In this document: in pieces, positions 1 through 5,180 of the stretch
Layout of the letters: each line of letters begins with the position of its first letter
Numbering within the stretch: position 1 is the first letter of the stretch
Source of the DNA: Parcubacteria group bacterium Gr01-1014_72
GTDB taxonomy: Bacteria > Patescibacteriota > Minisyncoccia > Phycocordibacterales > VMFH01
DNA: 7,326 bases
Direction of reading: 5' to 3'
Assembly: GCA_007375925.1 (NCBI GenBank)
Contig: VMFH01000030.1
Coordinates: forward strand, 1 to 7,326
Program-made: the position numbers and the translations under genes
The notes under the pieces: model-generated
The model's input: only the letters and a program-made list of their open reading frames with translations
What the model was told of the DNA's origin: nothing
The model's database searches: none

Positions 1-507
1 AGCACGGATGAGTACAAAAAGACGCTCCGGAAGTTCGGCACGAAGTTTCAAGGACATCCGCACCGCGAATATTTCGGCGCGCTTGAGACGAGTTCAGGTC
101 CCCTCGGAAGCGGCCTCTCGCAGGCCGTCGGCATGGCTCTCGCGGAGCGTATTGACCACGGCCGTTCAACCGACAAATTCATCTACTGCCTCATGTCGGA
201 CGGGGAGCTTGATGCCGGCAACTCATGGGAGGCGGTGATGCTTGCGGGAAAAGAAAAACTCCACAATCTCACGGCGATTATTGACCGCAACAACATTCAG
301 ATAGACGGTTTTACGGAAGATATTATGCCGCTTGAACCCTTGGCGGATAAGTGGAGGGCATTCAACTGGCACGTGCAGGAGATTGACGGACATAATTTTC
401 GCGAGATTGATGAGGCGGTCGGGCGCGCAAAAAACAAGGAAGAAACGGCGATGGCGCTTGTGGCGCTGCGGACGTTTGGCGGCAAAGTAAAAAGCGAACA
501 TGAGTGA
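1..507 (+). CDS. tkt: Transketolase, N-terminal (ThDP-binding) subunit, 5' partial, apparent internal deletion
   Basis: N-terminal half of a split transketolase, which binds thiamine diphosphate (ThDP) and transfers two-carbon ketol units in the non-oxidative pentose phosphate pathway, together with the subunit encoded next. The frame is open from base 1, so the start lies outside the window; 168 residues are visible. Family signatures are GHPHREYFGALETSSGPLGSGLSQ at about 18-41, SDGELDAGNSWEA at 66-78 with downstream DRNNIQIDG (95-103), which together form the ThDP/Mg site, and TEDIMPLEPLADKW (105-118). After RAK (142-144) the protein passes directly to NKEETAMALVALRTFGGKVKSEHE, which resembles the extreme C-terminus of related subunits. 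The usual strand with PTVIIA, GKG, SFME and a conserved WHG histidine is absent, about 30-35 residues as I recall the family. The junction is near 432/433 and the frame is intact. The gene ends in TGA 37 bases before the C-subunit start. Identity is confident; whether the protein is active is doubtful. Confidence 0.93.
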   Translation, partial: STDEYKKTLRKFGTKFQGHPHREYFGALETSSGPLGSGLSQAVGMALAERIDHGRSTDKFIYCLMSDGELDAGNSWEAVMLAGKEKLHNLTAIIDRNNIQIDGFTEDIMPLEPLADKWRAFNWHVQEIDGHNFREIDEAVGRAKNKEETAMALVALRTFGGKVKSEHE

Positions 508-511
508 AGTA

Positions 512-541
512 GATTCAAGAAGTAAGATTCAGGATTCAAGA
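512..541. repeat. Degenerate heptamer-spaced repeat between the transketolase genes
   Basis: Three near copies of GATTCAAGA lie at 512-520, 526-534 (GATTCAGGA) and 533-541, offset by 14 and then 7 bases. They fill most of the 37-base gap between the two transketolase subunit genes. The repeat is read through by an upstream in-frame ATG at 500, but the encoded residues (SEVDSRSKIQDSR) look like translated repeat rather than family sequence. It contains AGGA at 531-534, the only weak Shine-Dalgarno-like string ahead of the ATG at 545. Confidence 0.6.
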
Positions 542-544
542 TAT

Positions 545-1546
545 ATGATTAATCAATCACAAAAACTCAATCAAAAAGTTTTTGACGCGGACGTGGAACA
601 AGCGCCGATTCGGAAAGGTTTCGGCGAAGGGCTCCTTGCGGCGGGGAGAACGGACAGCCGCGTGGTGGGACTCTGCGCCGACCTCACCGAGTCTACGCAG
701 ATGCATCTTTTCAAAAAGGAGTTTCCCGAACGGTTCGTGGAAATCGGAGTTGCGGAACAAAACTTGGTGACGGTTGCGAGCGGTATGGCGGCGATGGGGA
801 AAGTTCCCTTCGTTACGTCCTACGCGATGTTTAGTCCGGGCCGGAATTGGGAGCAGATTCGCACGACAATTTGCTACAACGATCGCCCCGTCAAGATTGC
901 GGGTTCGCACGCGGGCATTTCGGTGGGGCCGGACGGGGGTACGCACCAAGCGGTGGAAGATTTGGCGATCACACGCGTCATTCCGCGAATGGTGGTAATT
1001 TCTCCGTGTGATGCGATTGAGGCGAAAAAAGCGACCATTGCCGCGGCGAAAACCAATACTCCCGTCTACATCCGCCTCGCGCGCGAGAAGACGCCTATTA
1101 TGACGACTGAAGAAACTCCTTTTGAAATCGGGCGCGCGCAGGTGTTTTTTGACTCACTTGGAGGCTCGGCCTCCAAGTTGAAAGTGGGCATCATTGCTAC
1201 AGGCGCACTTGTTCACAAAGCGCTTCTCGCCGCGCGAGAGGTGGAAAAAGAAGGGGTGGGCGTGAAGGTGCTGAATCTCTCCACAATAAAACCGCTTGAT
1301 GAGGAGGCAATAATTTCCCTCGCAAAAGAGACGGGACGGATGGTAACGGTGGAGGAGCACCAAATCGCGGGCGGCATGGGTTCGGCCGTCGCCGAGCTTC
1401 TGGCACGGACGCATCCAGTGGCGATGGAGTTCATCGGAGTCCACGACCAGTTCGGTCAATCAGGCACGCCTGACGAACTTCTTGAACACTATAAAATGGG
1501 CGTGTCGCACATACGGGAGGCGGTGAAGCGCGTACTCACTCGATGA
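545..1546 (+). CDS. tkt: Transketolase, C-terminal subunit (pyrimidine-binding and C-terminal domains)
   Basis: Second half of the split transketolase; it should pair with the upstream subunit to form the active site. With the start at 545 it has 333 residues. The pyrimidine-binding domain spans about 20-190: CADLTES, then GVAEQN (68-73) with E71 as the expected catalytic glutamate that activates ThDP, SPGRNWEQIRTT, and GPDGGTHQAVEDLA with H134. The C-terminal domain from about 212 carries VGIIATGALV, EEHQIAGGMGSAVAE and GVHDQFGQSGTPDELL. All expected blocks are present. I prefer ATG 545 over the in-frame ATG 500 because MINQSQKLNQKVFDADVEQ resembles the usual N-terminus, whereas 500-544 encodes translated intergenic repeat and overlaps the upstream stop. 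It probably shares a transcript with the N-subunit. The interdomain linker (about residues 204-212) is encoded by a perfect DNA hairpin. Confidence 0.93.
   Translation: MINQSQKLNQKVFDADVEQAPIRKGFGEGLLAAGRTDSRVVGLCADLTESTQMHLFKKEFPERFVEIGVAEQNLVTVASGMAAMGKVPFVTSYAMFSPGRNWEQIRTTICYNDRPVKIAGSHAGISVGPDGGTHQAVEDLAITRVIPRMVVISPCDAIEAKKATIAAAKTNTPVYIRLAREKTPIMTTEETPFEIGRAQVFFDSLGGSASKLKVGIIATGALVHKALLAAREVEKEGVGVKVLNLSTIKPLDEEAIISLAKETGRMVTVEEHQIAGGMGSAVAELLARTHPVAMEFIGVHDQFGQSGTPDELLEHYKMGVSHIREAVKRVLTR
1156..1178. repeat. Perfect intragenic hairpin, 10-bp arms and 3-nt loop
   Basis: ACTTGGAGGC (1156-1165) and GCCTCCAAGT (1169-1178) are exact reverse complements separated by TCG. The hairpin lies inside the transketolase C-subunit gene and encodes the linker SLGGSASKL between its two domains, a place where length variation is tolerated. 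It could be an inserted palindromic element, a local mRNA structure, or chance. Confidence 0.75.
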
Positions 1547-1582
1547 AATGCTCGGAGAGGGTTTGTTAAATTTCTTCCCAAT

Positions 1583-1616
1583 AACATCCTTACATTCTCA
1601 AGTTTGTAAGGATGTT
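1583..1616. repeat. 34-bp palindrome, copy A; possible bidirectional terminator
   Basis: Arms AACATCCTTACA (1583-1594) and TGTAAGGATGTT (1605-1616) are exact reverse complements. The centre is TTCTCAAGTT; its two outer pairs are T-T mismatches and CT/AG can pair inside. It lies between the convergent transketolase C-subunit and the leftward orphan gene, 36 bases after the former's stop, where a terminator serving both strands would sit. Neither strand has a strong U-run after the stem (only TTGTTT on the plus side). It shares length, ends and centre with the palindrome at 5901-5934. Confidence 0.75.
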
Positions 1617-1635
1617 GTTTACCCATAGCACCCCT

Positions 1636-2028
1636 TTAATTACTTTCCGGCTTTCGTAAGGCGCCTATTTGTTCCACGATAAAATCAACTTTTTTCATGA
1701 GCACGTCTCTCTTGAACTCTTTTTCATGTATCGCGCGTTCAAAGTCATCTATCATCTTCACTATGTGAGCTATTCCCGGAAATTTTTCAATTGTTTCCTC
1801 CATTTCCAACTCATCCTTGGCGGTCAATAATTCTCTTGAAATCTCGTCGAGTTGCGGGTTATTTTGTTCTCGAAAAAGTAGGAGTCTGTTTTGCAAATCA
1901 ATTAATCGCCTAACAGTTTTTTCAAGCTTTCCCCTCTCATCCTCGTGTTTTCTTTGCAAGAGGTTATCAATTTCTGCTTCCGGCGCATCATCGGGGAATG
2001 GCTCGAAAGAGCGAATGTCGGGTGTCAT
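1636..2028 (-). CDS. Hypothetical helical, probably coiled-coil protein
   Basis: I do not recognise this 130-residue protein. It is strongly charged, contains no Cys or Trp, and looks almost wholly alpha-helical: a Pro/Asp-rich N-terminus (residues 1-17), a long helix of about 18-56 (EIDNLLQRKHEDERGKLEKT then VRRLIDLQNRLLLF), a second at 58-82, and a third at about 86-124. Leucine and isoleucine spacing suggests coiled coils. No signal peptide or membrane segment is visible. It is probably cytosolic and may be a scaffold or partner protein, but nothing fixes a function. It lies behind the sugar kinase on the same strand with 41 bases between them, and has its own good promoter. Its DNA is more A+T-rich than its neighbours. 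The promoter, the clear start ATG at 2028 and the fit between two genes support a real gene. Confidence 0.68.
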   Translation of the reverse strand: MTPDIRSFEPFPDDAPEAEIDNLLQRKHEDERGKLEKTVRRLIDLQNRLLLFREQNNPQLDEISRELLTAKDELEMEETIEKFPGIAHIVKMIDDFERAIHEKEFKRDVLMKKVDFIVEQIGALRKPESN

Positions 2029-2038
2029 GAGAGGTGAA

Positions 2039-2068
2039 ATTATAGTGGGGTTGAACCTTTAGTGTCCA
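2039..2068 (-). promoter_or_regulatory. Sigma70-type promoter for the helical orphan gene
   Basis: Reading the minus strand, TGGACA (2063-2068; five of six matches to TTGACA) is followed after 18 bases by a perfect TATAAT (2039-2044). Expected transcription start is near 2032, only about four bases before the ATG at 2028, so the mRNA should be nearly leaderless. The -35 box begins just beyond the stop codon of the kinase gene. No Shine-Dalgarno sequence could fit. Confidence 0.6.
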
Positions 2069-2069
2069 A

Positions 2070-3065
2070 TCAAAGTATGGTGGCTGGGACATATTCTTTC
2101 GGCGCATTTTCAAGATACTCTTCAAGCGCCTTTCGAGAGAGGAGCCCTTTTTGGGCGCCGACATACTGGACAACGGACATGGGGTTTATCATTGCCCACC
2201 GGAGGGCTTCGGCGGAGTTCTTGCCAAGCGCGAGAGCCGCGACGAAGGTTGAGCTGAAGGCATCGCCCGCGCCGGTGCGCTCATAGGGGGGTTTCGGGTC
2301 GGGGTAGATCGGCATGAACCACGATTCACTGCCCTCCCGCATATAGGCACCTTTTGGTCCATCACTAATAAGTACAACTTTTGGTCCGAGTGCCTGTATT
2401 GCGGGAAGGAGCTCTGCCGGTTCACCCTCGCCTTTGAGGATGCGCCGCGCCTCGCCGACATTCACGGCGAAGATGTCGGTACGCCGGTAGAGTCGCGCCA
2501 GCCGCTCTTTGCCGAGGTTCATCTGAAAGGTGCCCGGCTGGAAGGCGAGTTTCGTCTCGGGGTTCAATTCAAGCCAGTCGGCGATTTCATCGTGGTACGC
2601 TTCCGTTCCGCCGCCGATGGAACTTAGGTACACAAAACGGGGGGCGGGCGAGATGGCGGGGAGGCGGTAGGGGTAGCTTTCGTGTTTGACGAGGATGGTC
2701 CGGTCCTCGTGGTACCAGAGGACGTAGTGATAATTTGTTTTCGCTCCTTTGTGAGCGTTGATAAAGTCGGTTGCAATGTTTTCCTTCTCAATCTGCGCGA
2801 GGCAGTCGCGGCCGTTCTGGTCGTCTCCCCTATTTGCGACGAGGGCGGTTGACAGTCCGAGCCGCGCCACTGCGACGGCGGCGTTCGGGCTGTTCCCCAC
2901 AGCCGGCACGACCTCCACAAATTCATACGGAATCTTCTCGGCGAACGGCATGCAGATCTCGCATTCATCCGTGTCCACGCGGCAGTGCACCTCGGCATCC
3001 TTGAGGCGGATGAAGGCGTCGGTTGTGATGTCTCCTATAGCAAGGAAATCAAGGGGTTGTGTCAT
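2070..3065 (-). CDS. PfkB-family carbohydrate/nucleoside kinase
   Basis: Ribokinase-fold kinase of 331 residues, within the usual family length, transferring ATP phosphate to a sugar or nucleoside hydroxyl in the cytosol; the substrate cannot be read from sequence. Visible features: an N-terminal strand LDFLAIGDITTDAFIRL, the substrate-side signature VGNSPNAAVAVARLG (about 56-70), LVANRGDDQNG (75-85), DIFAVNVGEARRIL (197-210), and the PfkB signature 2 ERTGAGDAFSST (262-273) with D268 as the expected catalytic base and GAGD forming the anion hole. An insert after the first strands holds H27, C28, C35 and C38 (CX6CXXC) before MPFAEKIPYEF; I recall similar inserts in CPR homologues. Divergent from the aldolase gene, which suggests a role in sugar-phosphate metabolism. 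The ATG at 3065 sits directly downstream of a -10 box, supporting this start. Confidence 0.9.
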   Translation of the reverse strand: MTQPLDFLAIGDITTDAFIRLKDAEVHCRVDTDECEICMPFAEKIPYEFVEVVPAVGNSPNAAVAVARLGLSTALVANRGDDQNGRDCLAQIEKENIATDFINAHKGAKTNYHYVLWYHEDRTILVKHESYPYRLPAISPAPRFVYLSSIGGGTEAYHDEIADWLELNPETKLAFQPGTFQMNLGKERLARLYRRTDIFAVNVGEARRILKGEGEPAELLPAIQALGPKVVLISDGPKGAYMREGSESWFMPIYPDPKPPYERTGAGDAFSSTFVAALALGKNSAEALRWAMINPMSVVQYVGAQKGLLSRKALEEYLENAPKEYVPATIL

Positions 3066-3071
3066 CGCTCT

Positions 3072-3077
3072 ATTTTA
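3072..3077 (-). promoter_or_regulatory. Probable -10 box of the PfkB-type kinase promoter
   Basis: On the minus strand TAAAAT (five of six matches to TATAAT) ends six bases before the ATG at 3065, so transcription should begin at or next to the start codon. No convincing -35 box is visible; the best candidate, TTGTAC at 3097-3102, overlaps the -10 box of the opposite promoter and gives a 19-base spacer. Confidence 0.42.
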
Positions 3078-3103
3078 CCACCTAGTGAGGGTGGTGGTAC
3101 AAT
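3075..3103 (+). promoter_or_regulatory. Promoter of the aldolase gene, apparently leaderless
   Basis: TTTACC (3075-3080, weak -35) is followed after 17 bases by TACAAT (3098-3103; five of six matches). Transcription is expected about seven bases on, at 3110, which is the A of the aldolase ATG. It overlaps the opposite-strand kinase promoter, so the two genes may compete or be co-regulated. Confidence 0.5.
3076..3099. promoter_or_regulatory. Inverted repeat in the divergent promoter region, candidate operator
   Basis: TACCACC (3076-3082) and GGTGGTA (3093-3099) are exact reverse complements ten bases apart, giving half-site centres about 17 bases apart. The left half overlaps the kinase -10 and the aldolase -35; the right half overlaps the start of the aldolase -10. 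That position fits an operator controlling both genes, but no regulator gene is present here. Confidence 0.4.
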
Positions 3104-3109
3104 AGGCGC

Positions 3110-3964
3110 ATGAAGACGCTTCGGCAAGCTGTTTCGGAAGCGGAAAAGGCAGGCAAGGCCGTCGGGCATTTCAATGTTTCTACGCTGGATGCGCTCTACG
3201 CGATCGCGCGCGCCGCGAGAGCGGCGCGCGCTCCCGTCATTATCGGTGTCTCCGAAGGAGAGCGGAGTTTCGTCGGCGTACGCCAGATTGCCGCTGTCGT
3301 GAAGAGTCTCCGTGAGGAAGGGGACACCCCCATTTTTCTCAACGCCGACCATTCGTATTCAATTGAGAAGGTGCAAGAGGCGGTAGACGCCGGGTATGAC
3401 GCAGTGATTTTTGACGGAGCGAAACTCTCGCTTGACGAGAACATCAAAATTACGAAGCGGTGTGTCGCGTACGCCCGCGAGAAAAATCCCAACATCCTTA
3501 TGGAAGGAGAGCTCGGCTACATCGGTACCTCTTCAAGCGTGCGCGAGAGTGTTGCGGGGGTAGGCGAGATGACAACGCCCGAGACGGCAACGCGATTTGT
3601 AAAAGAGACGGGAGTTGAGTTGTTTGCGCCCGCCGTCGGCAACCTTCACGGCATGCGCGCCGACGGGACTGACCCCTCTTTGGACATTCCGCGAATCAAG
3701 GCTATCCGAGAAGCGGTTGGAATCCCGCTTGTGCTCCACGGCGCGTCGGGCAACACGGCGGATGATATTAGAAACGCGATTGAAGGTGGTGTCGCGATTG
3801 TTCATATAAACACCGAAATACGCGTTGCGTACAGAAAAGCTCTCGCAAAATCACTCACCGAAAATCCCGACGAGGTCGCGCCGTATAAATACCTCAAGCC
3901 CGCGGCCTCGGCCGTTGAGGCGGTCGTCGCCGAGAAATTGAAAGTGTTTGGGTGGGGTCCATAA
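3110..3964 (+). CDS. fba: Fructose-bisphosphate aldolase, class II
   Basis: Zinc-dependent aldolase (284 residues, a normal length) that reversibly joins dihydroxyacetone phosphate and glyceraldehyde 3-phosphate to fructose 1,6-bisphosphate in glycolysis/gluconeogenesis. Visible features: VGHFNVSTLDAL (18-29), NADHSYS (78-84) with D80 as expected catalytic acid and zinc ligand H81, FDGAKLSLDENI (101-112), MEGELGYIG (131-139) with E132, zinc-ligand H180 in AVGNLHG, H210 in LVLHGASGN, and phosphate-binding HINTEIR (232-238). A tagatose- or ketose-bisphosphate specificity in the same family is possible. The start at 3110 is supported by the promoter immediately upstream. A GC-only 11-bp hairpin lies early in the gene (3206-3231), encoding an Ala/Arg-rich helix. 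Context fits sugar-phosphate metabolism with transketolase and the divergent kinase. Confidence 0.94.
   Translation: MKTLRQAVSEAEKAGKAVGHFNVSTLDALYAIARAARAARAPVIIGVSEGERSFVGVRQIAAVVKSLREEGDTPIFLNADHSYSIEKVQEAVDAGYDAVIFDGAKLSLDENIKITKRCVAYAREKNPNILMEGELGYIGTSSSVRESVAGVGEMTTPETATRFVKETGVELFAPAVGNLHGMRADGTDPSLDIPRIKAIREAVGIPLVLHGASGNTADDIRNAIEGGVAIVHINTEIRVAYRKALAKSLTENPDEVAPYKYLKPAASAVEAVVAEKLKVFGWGP
3206..3231. repeat. GC-only intragenic hairpin with GAGA tetraloop
   Basis: GCGCGCGCCGC (3206-3216) and GCGGCGCGCGC (3221-3231) are exact reverse complements around GAGA, a GNRA-type tetraloop in RNA. All eleven pairs are G-C. It lies about 97 bases into the aldolase mRNA and encodes part of AIARAARAARAP. 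It should be very stable in RNA; it may reflect Ala/Arg codons alone or a translation effect. Confidence 0.7.
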
Positions 3965-4026
3965 AACTTGAAACTTGCCTAGCCCCGCCGACTTCGTCGC
4001 GGTTGGCCTGGGGAAACATGAAACAA
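3964..4026 (+). terminator. Hairpin after the aldolase gene flanked by heptamer repeats
   Basis: Directly after the aldolase stop come AAACTTG twice (3964-3970, 3971-3977). Next is a hairpin: CCCC (3983-3986) plus GCCGAC (3987-3992) pairs with GTTGGC (4002-4007) and GGGG (4010-4013), with a CT bulge and one G-T pair. Then GAAACAT/GAAACAA (4013-4019, 4020-4026) follow. There is no U-run, so it is not a canonical intrinsic terminator; the position still favours a transcript-end role. Confidence 0.42.
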
Positions 4027-4062
4027 GGTAAAGATTTTCAGCGCATTTAAGTTAGATTTAAA

Positions 4063-4078
4063 ATTGAATTTTTTCAAT
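4063..4078 (+). other. Small A+T-rich hairpin before the dehydrogenase start
   Basis: ATTGAA (4063-4068) and TTCAAT (4073-4078) pair around TTTT and end one base before the ATG at 4080. TAAAAT at 4059-4064 could be a -10 box, but no -35 is convincing. No Shine-Dalgarno sequence is visible. This A+T-rich leader (about 4040-4079) probably holds the gene's start signals; the hairpin may be incidental. Confidence 0.28.
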
Positions 4079-4079
4079 C

Positions 4080-5048
4080 ATGACAAAGATTTTTGTAACA
4101 AGAAAAATTCCCGATCTTGGAATCACAATGCTCCGCGAGAAGGGGTTTGAGGTGGATGTGAGCTCGAAAAACCGGCCGCTTACGAAACGCGAACTGATTA
4201 AGTTTCTGCAGAAGAAATCTTATGACGGCGTGCTCTCGCTTCTTACCGACCCTATTGATGCAGAGGTAATGGACGCGGCGTCTACGGTAAAGATATATGC
4301 GAACTACGCAATCGGGTTCAACAACATTGATATCACGGAGGCGAAGAAGCGCGGAATCATCGTGACCAATACGCCAGGCGGCGGAGCCGATCGTGTGGCG
4401 GAACATGCGTTCGCGCTCATACTCGCGCTCTCCTGCCGCGTTGTGGAGGGCGACAACTTCATGCGCAAGGGTAAGTACAAGGGTTGGGACCCGATGATTT
4501 TTCACGGTACAAAAATCGCGGGGAAGACGCTCGGCATCATCGGGACTGGACGCATCGGGGCGGATATTGCGAAACGAGCGGCGCGCGGATTTGAGATGAA
4601 GGTTGTGTACTATGATGTGGTGCGAAATGAAGCGTTGGAGCGCGATTTTGGCGCGGTATTTCTCGCGACACCCGAGGAGGTGCTCAAGCAATCTGATGTC
4701 GTCTCGCTGCACGTGCCGCTTACAAAAGAGACAACGCATCTCATCAACCGCGAGCGTCTCGCGCTCATGAAAAAAACCGCTTTCCTCATCAACACCTCGC
4801 GGGGTCCCGTTGTAGACGAGACGGCACTCGTTGCCGCGCTCAAGGCGGGGACGATTGCCGGTGCGGGCCTGGATGTGTTTGAACGCGAGCCGAAGCTCGC
4901 GAAGGGTTTGGCGAAGCTCCCGAATGTCGTGCTCACGCCGCACATCGCCTCCGCGACGGCGGAGGCGCGCCACGACATGGCGCGCCTCGCGGCGGGGAAT
5001 CTCATCGCCTTTTTTGAGGGCCGCGCGGTTCCGAACAAAGTTTCGTAA
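4080..5048 (+). CDS. D-isomer-specific 2-hydroxyacid dehydrogenase (glyoxylate/hydroxypyruvate reductase-like)
   Basis: NAD(P)-dependent oxidoreductase of 322 residues, a normal length, interconverting a 2-oxoacid and a D-2-hydroxyacid. The N-terminal catalytic domain includes YANYAIGFNNIDI (73-85) and VTNTPGGGADRVAEHAFALI. The Rossmann domain carries KTLGIIGTGRIG (149-160) with GTGRIG as dinucleotide loop. An acidic residue after the second strand (D179 in YYDV) favours NADH. Catalytic residues are R241 (INTSRGPVVDE), E270 (GLDVFEREP) and H288 (LTPHIAS), so the Arg-Glu-His set is complete. The string WDPMIFHGTKIAGKTLG resembles GyaR-type glyoxylate/glycerate enzymes; phosphoglycerate or lactate dehydrogenase activity cannot be excluded, though no ACT regulatory domain is present. 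It stands alone between candidate terminators, 115 bases after the aldolase. The antisense strand is also open over most of it, a by-product of codon use. Confidence 0.9.
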   Translation: MTKIFVTRKIPDLGITMLREKGFEVDVSSKNRPLTKRELIKFLQKKSYDGVLSLLTDPIDAEVMDAASTVKIYANYAIGFNNIDITEAKKRGIIVTNTPGGGADRVAEHAFALILALSCRVVEGDNFMRKGKYKGWDPMIFHGTKIAGKTLGIIGTGRIGADIAKRAARGFEMKVVYYDVVRNEALERDFGAVFLATPEEVLKQSDVVSLHVPLTKETTHLINRERLALMKKTAFLINTSRGPVVDETALVAALKAGTIAGAGLDVFEREPKLAKGLAKLPNVVLTPHIASATAEARHDMARLAAGNLIAFFEGRAVPNKVS

Positions 5049-5056
5049 TGTCACAT

Positions 5057-5088
5057 CTATTCGCTTATTCGCGCGAATAAGCGAATAG
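5057..5088. terminator. 32-bp perfect palindrome after the dehydrogenase gene
   Basis: CTATTCGCTTATTCGC (5057-5072) is followed without spacer by its exact reverse complement (5073-5088). ACA/TGT can extend the stem past a one-base bulge (5053-5055 with 5089-5091). It begins eight bases after the dehydrogenase stop, so a terminator or mRNA 3'-end protection role is likely. No U-run follows, so it departs from the canonical intrinsic terminator. Confidence 0.6.
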
Positions 5089-5143
5089 TGTTCTAGTCGC
5101 AAAGATGTAGATCATGAACAACCTCCCTCGGTAACTTCCCCGC

Positions 5144-5172
5144 TTGAGTTTTTTTCCGTTTCCTGCTATCTT
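5144..5172 (+). promoter_or_regulatory. Extended -10 promoter of the L25 gene, leaderless
   Basis: TTGAGT (5144-5149; four of six matches) is followed after exactly 17 bases by TATCTT (5167-5172), which is preceded by TG at 5164-5165 as in extended -10 promoters. The spacer starts with a T-run. Transcription should start at about 5179-5180, one or two bases before the ATG at 5181, leaving no room for a ribosome binding site. Confidence 0.55.
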
Positions 5173-5180
5173 TTCCGCCT

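Noticed and set aside
178..204. SDG instead of GDG in the transketolase ThDP motif as a lost cofactor site
   Set aside because: As I recall, SDGE is common in split transketolase N-subunits, so it is not a sign of inactivity.
512..541. Short regular repeats as a CRISPR or integrated-element array
   Set aside because: Units are about 7-9 bases with no spacers of constant length, no cas gene and no leader; it is simple spacer repeat.
500..544. Upstream ATG at 500 as start of the transketolase C-subunit
   Set aside because: The 15 extra residues are translated heptamer repeat and overlap the upstream stop; the sequence from ATG 545 resembles the family N-terminus.
3012..3352. Minus-strand open frame running from the kinase promoter region into the aldolase gene
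   Set aside because: It lies opposite the conserved aldolase N-terminus and the divergent promoter, and its composition shows no protein family features.
4074..5102. Long open frame (342 codons) antisense to the dehydrogenase gene
   Set aside because: It mirrors a gene with all catalytic motifs on the plus strand. The product is Arg/His-rich without a recognisable motif, as expected of an antisense frame in GC-biased codons.
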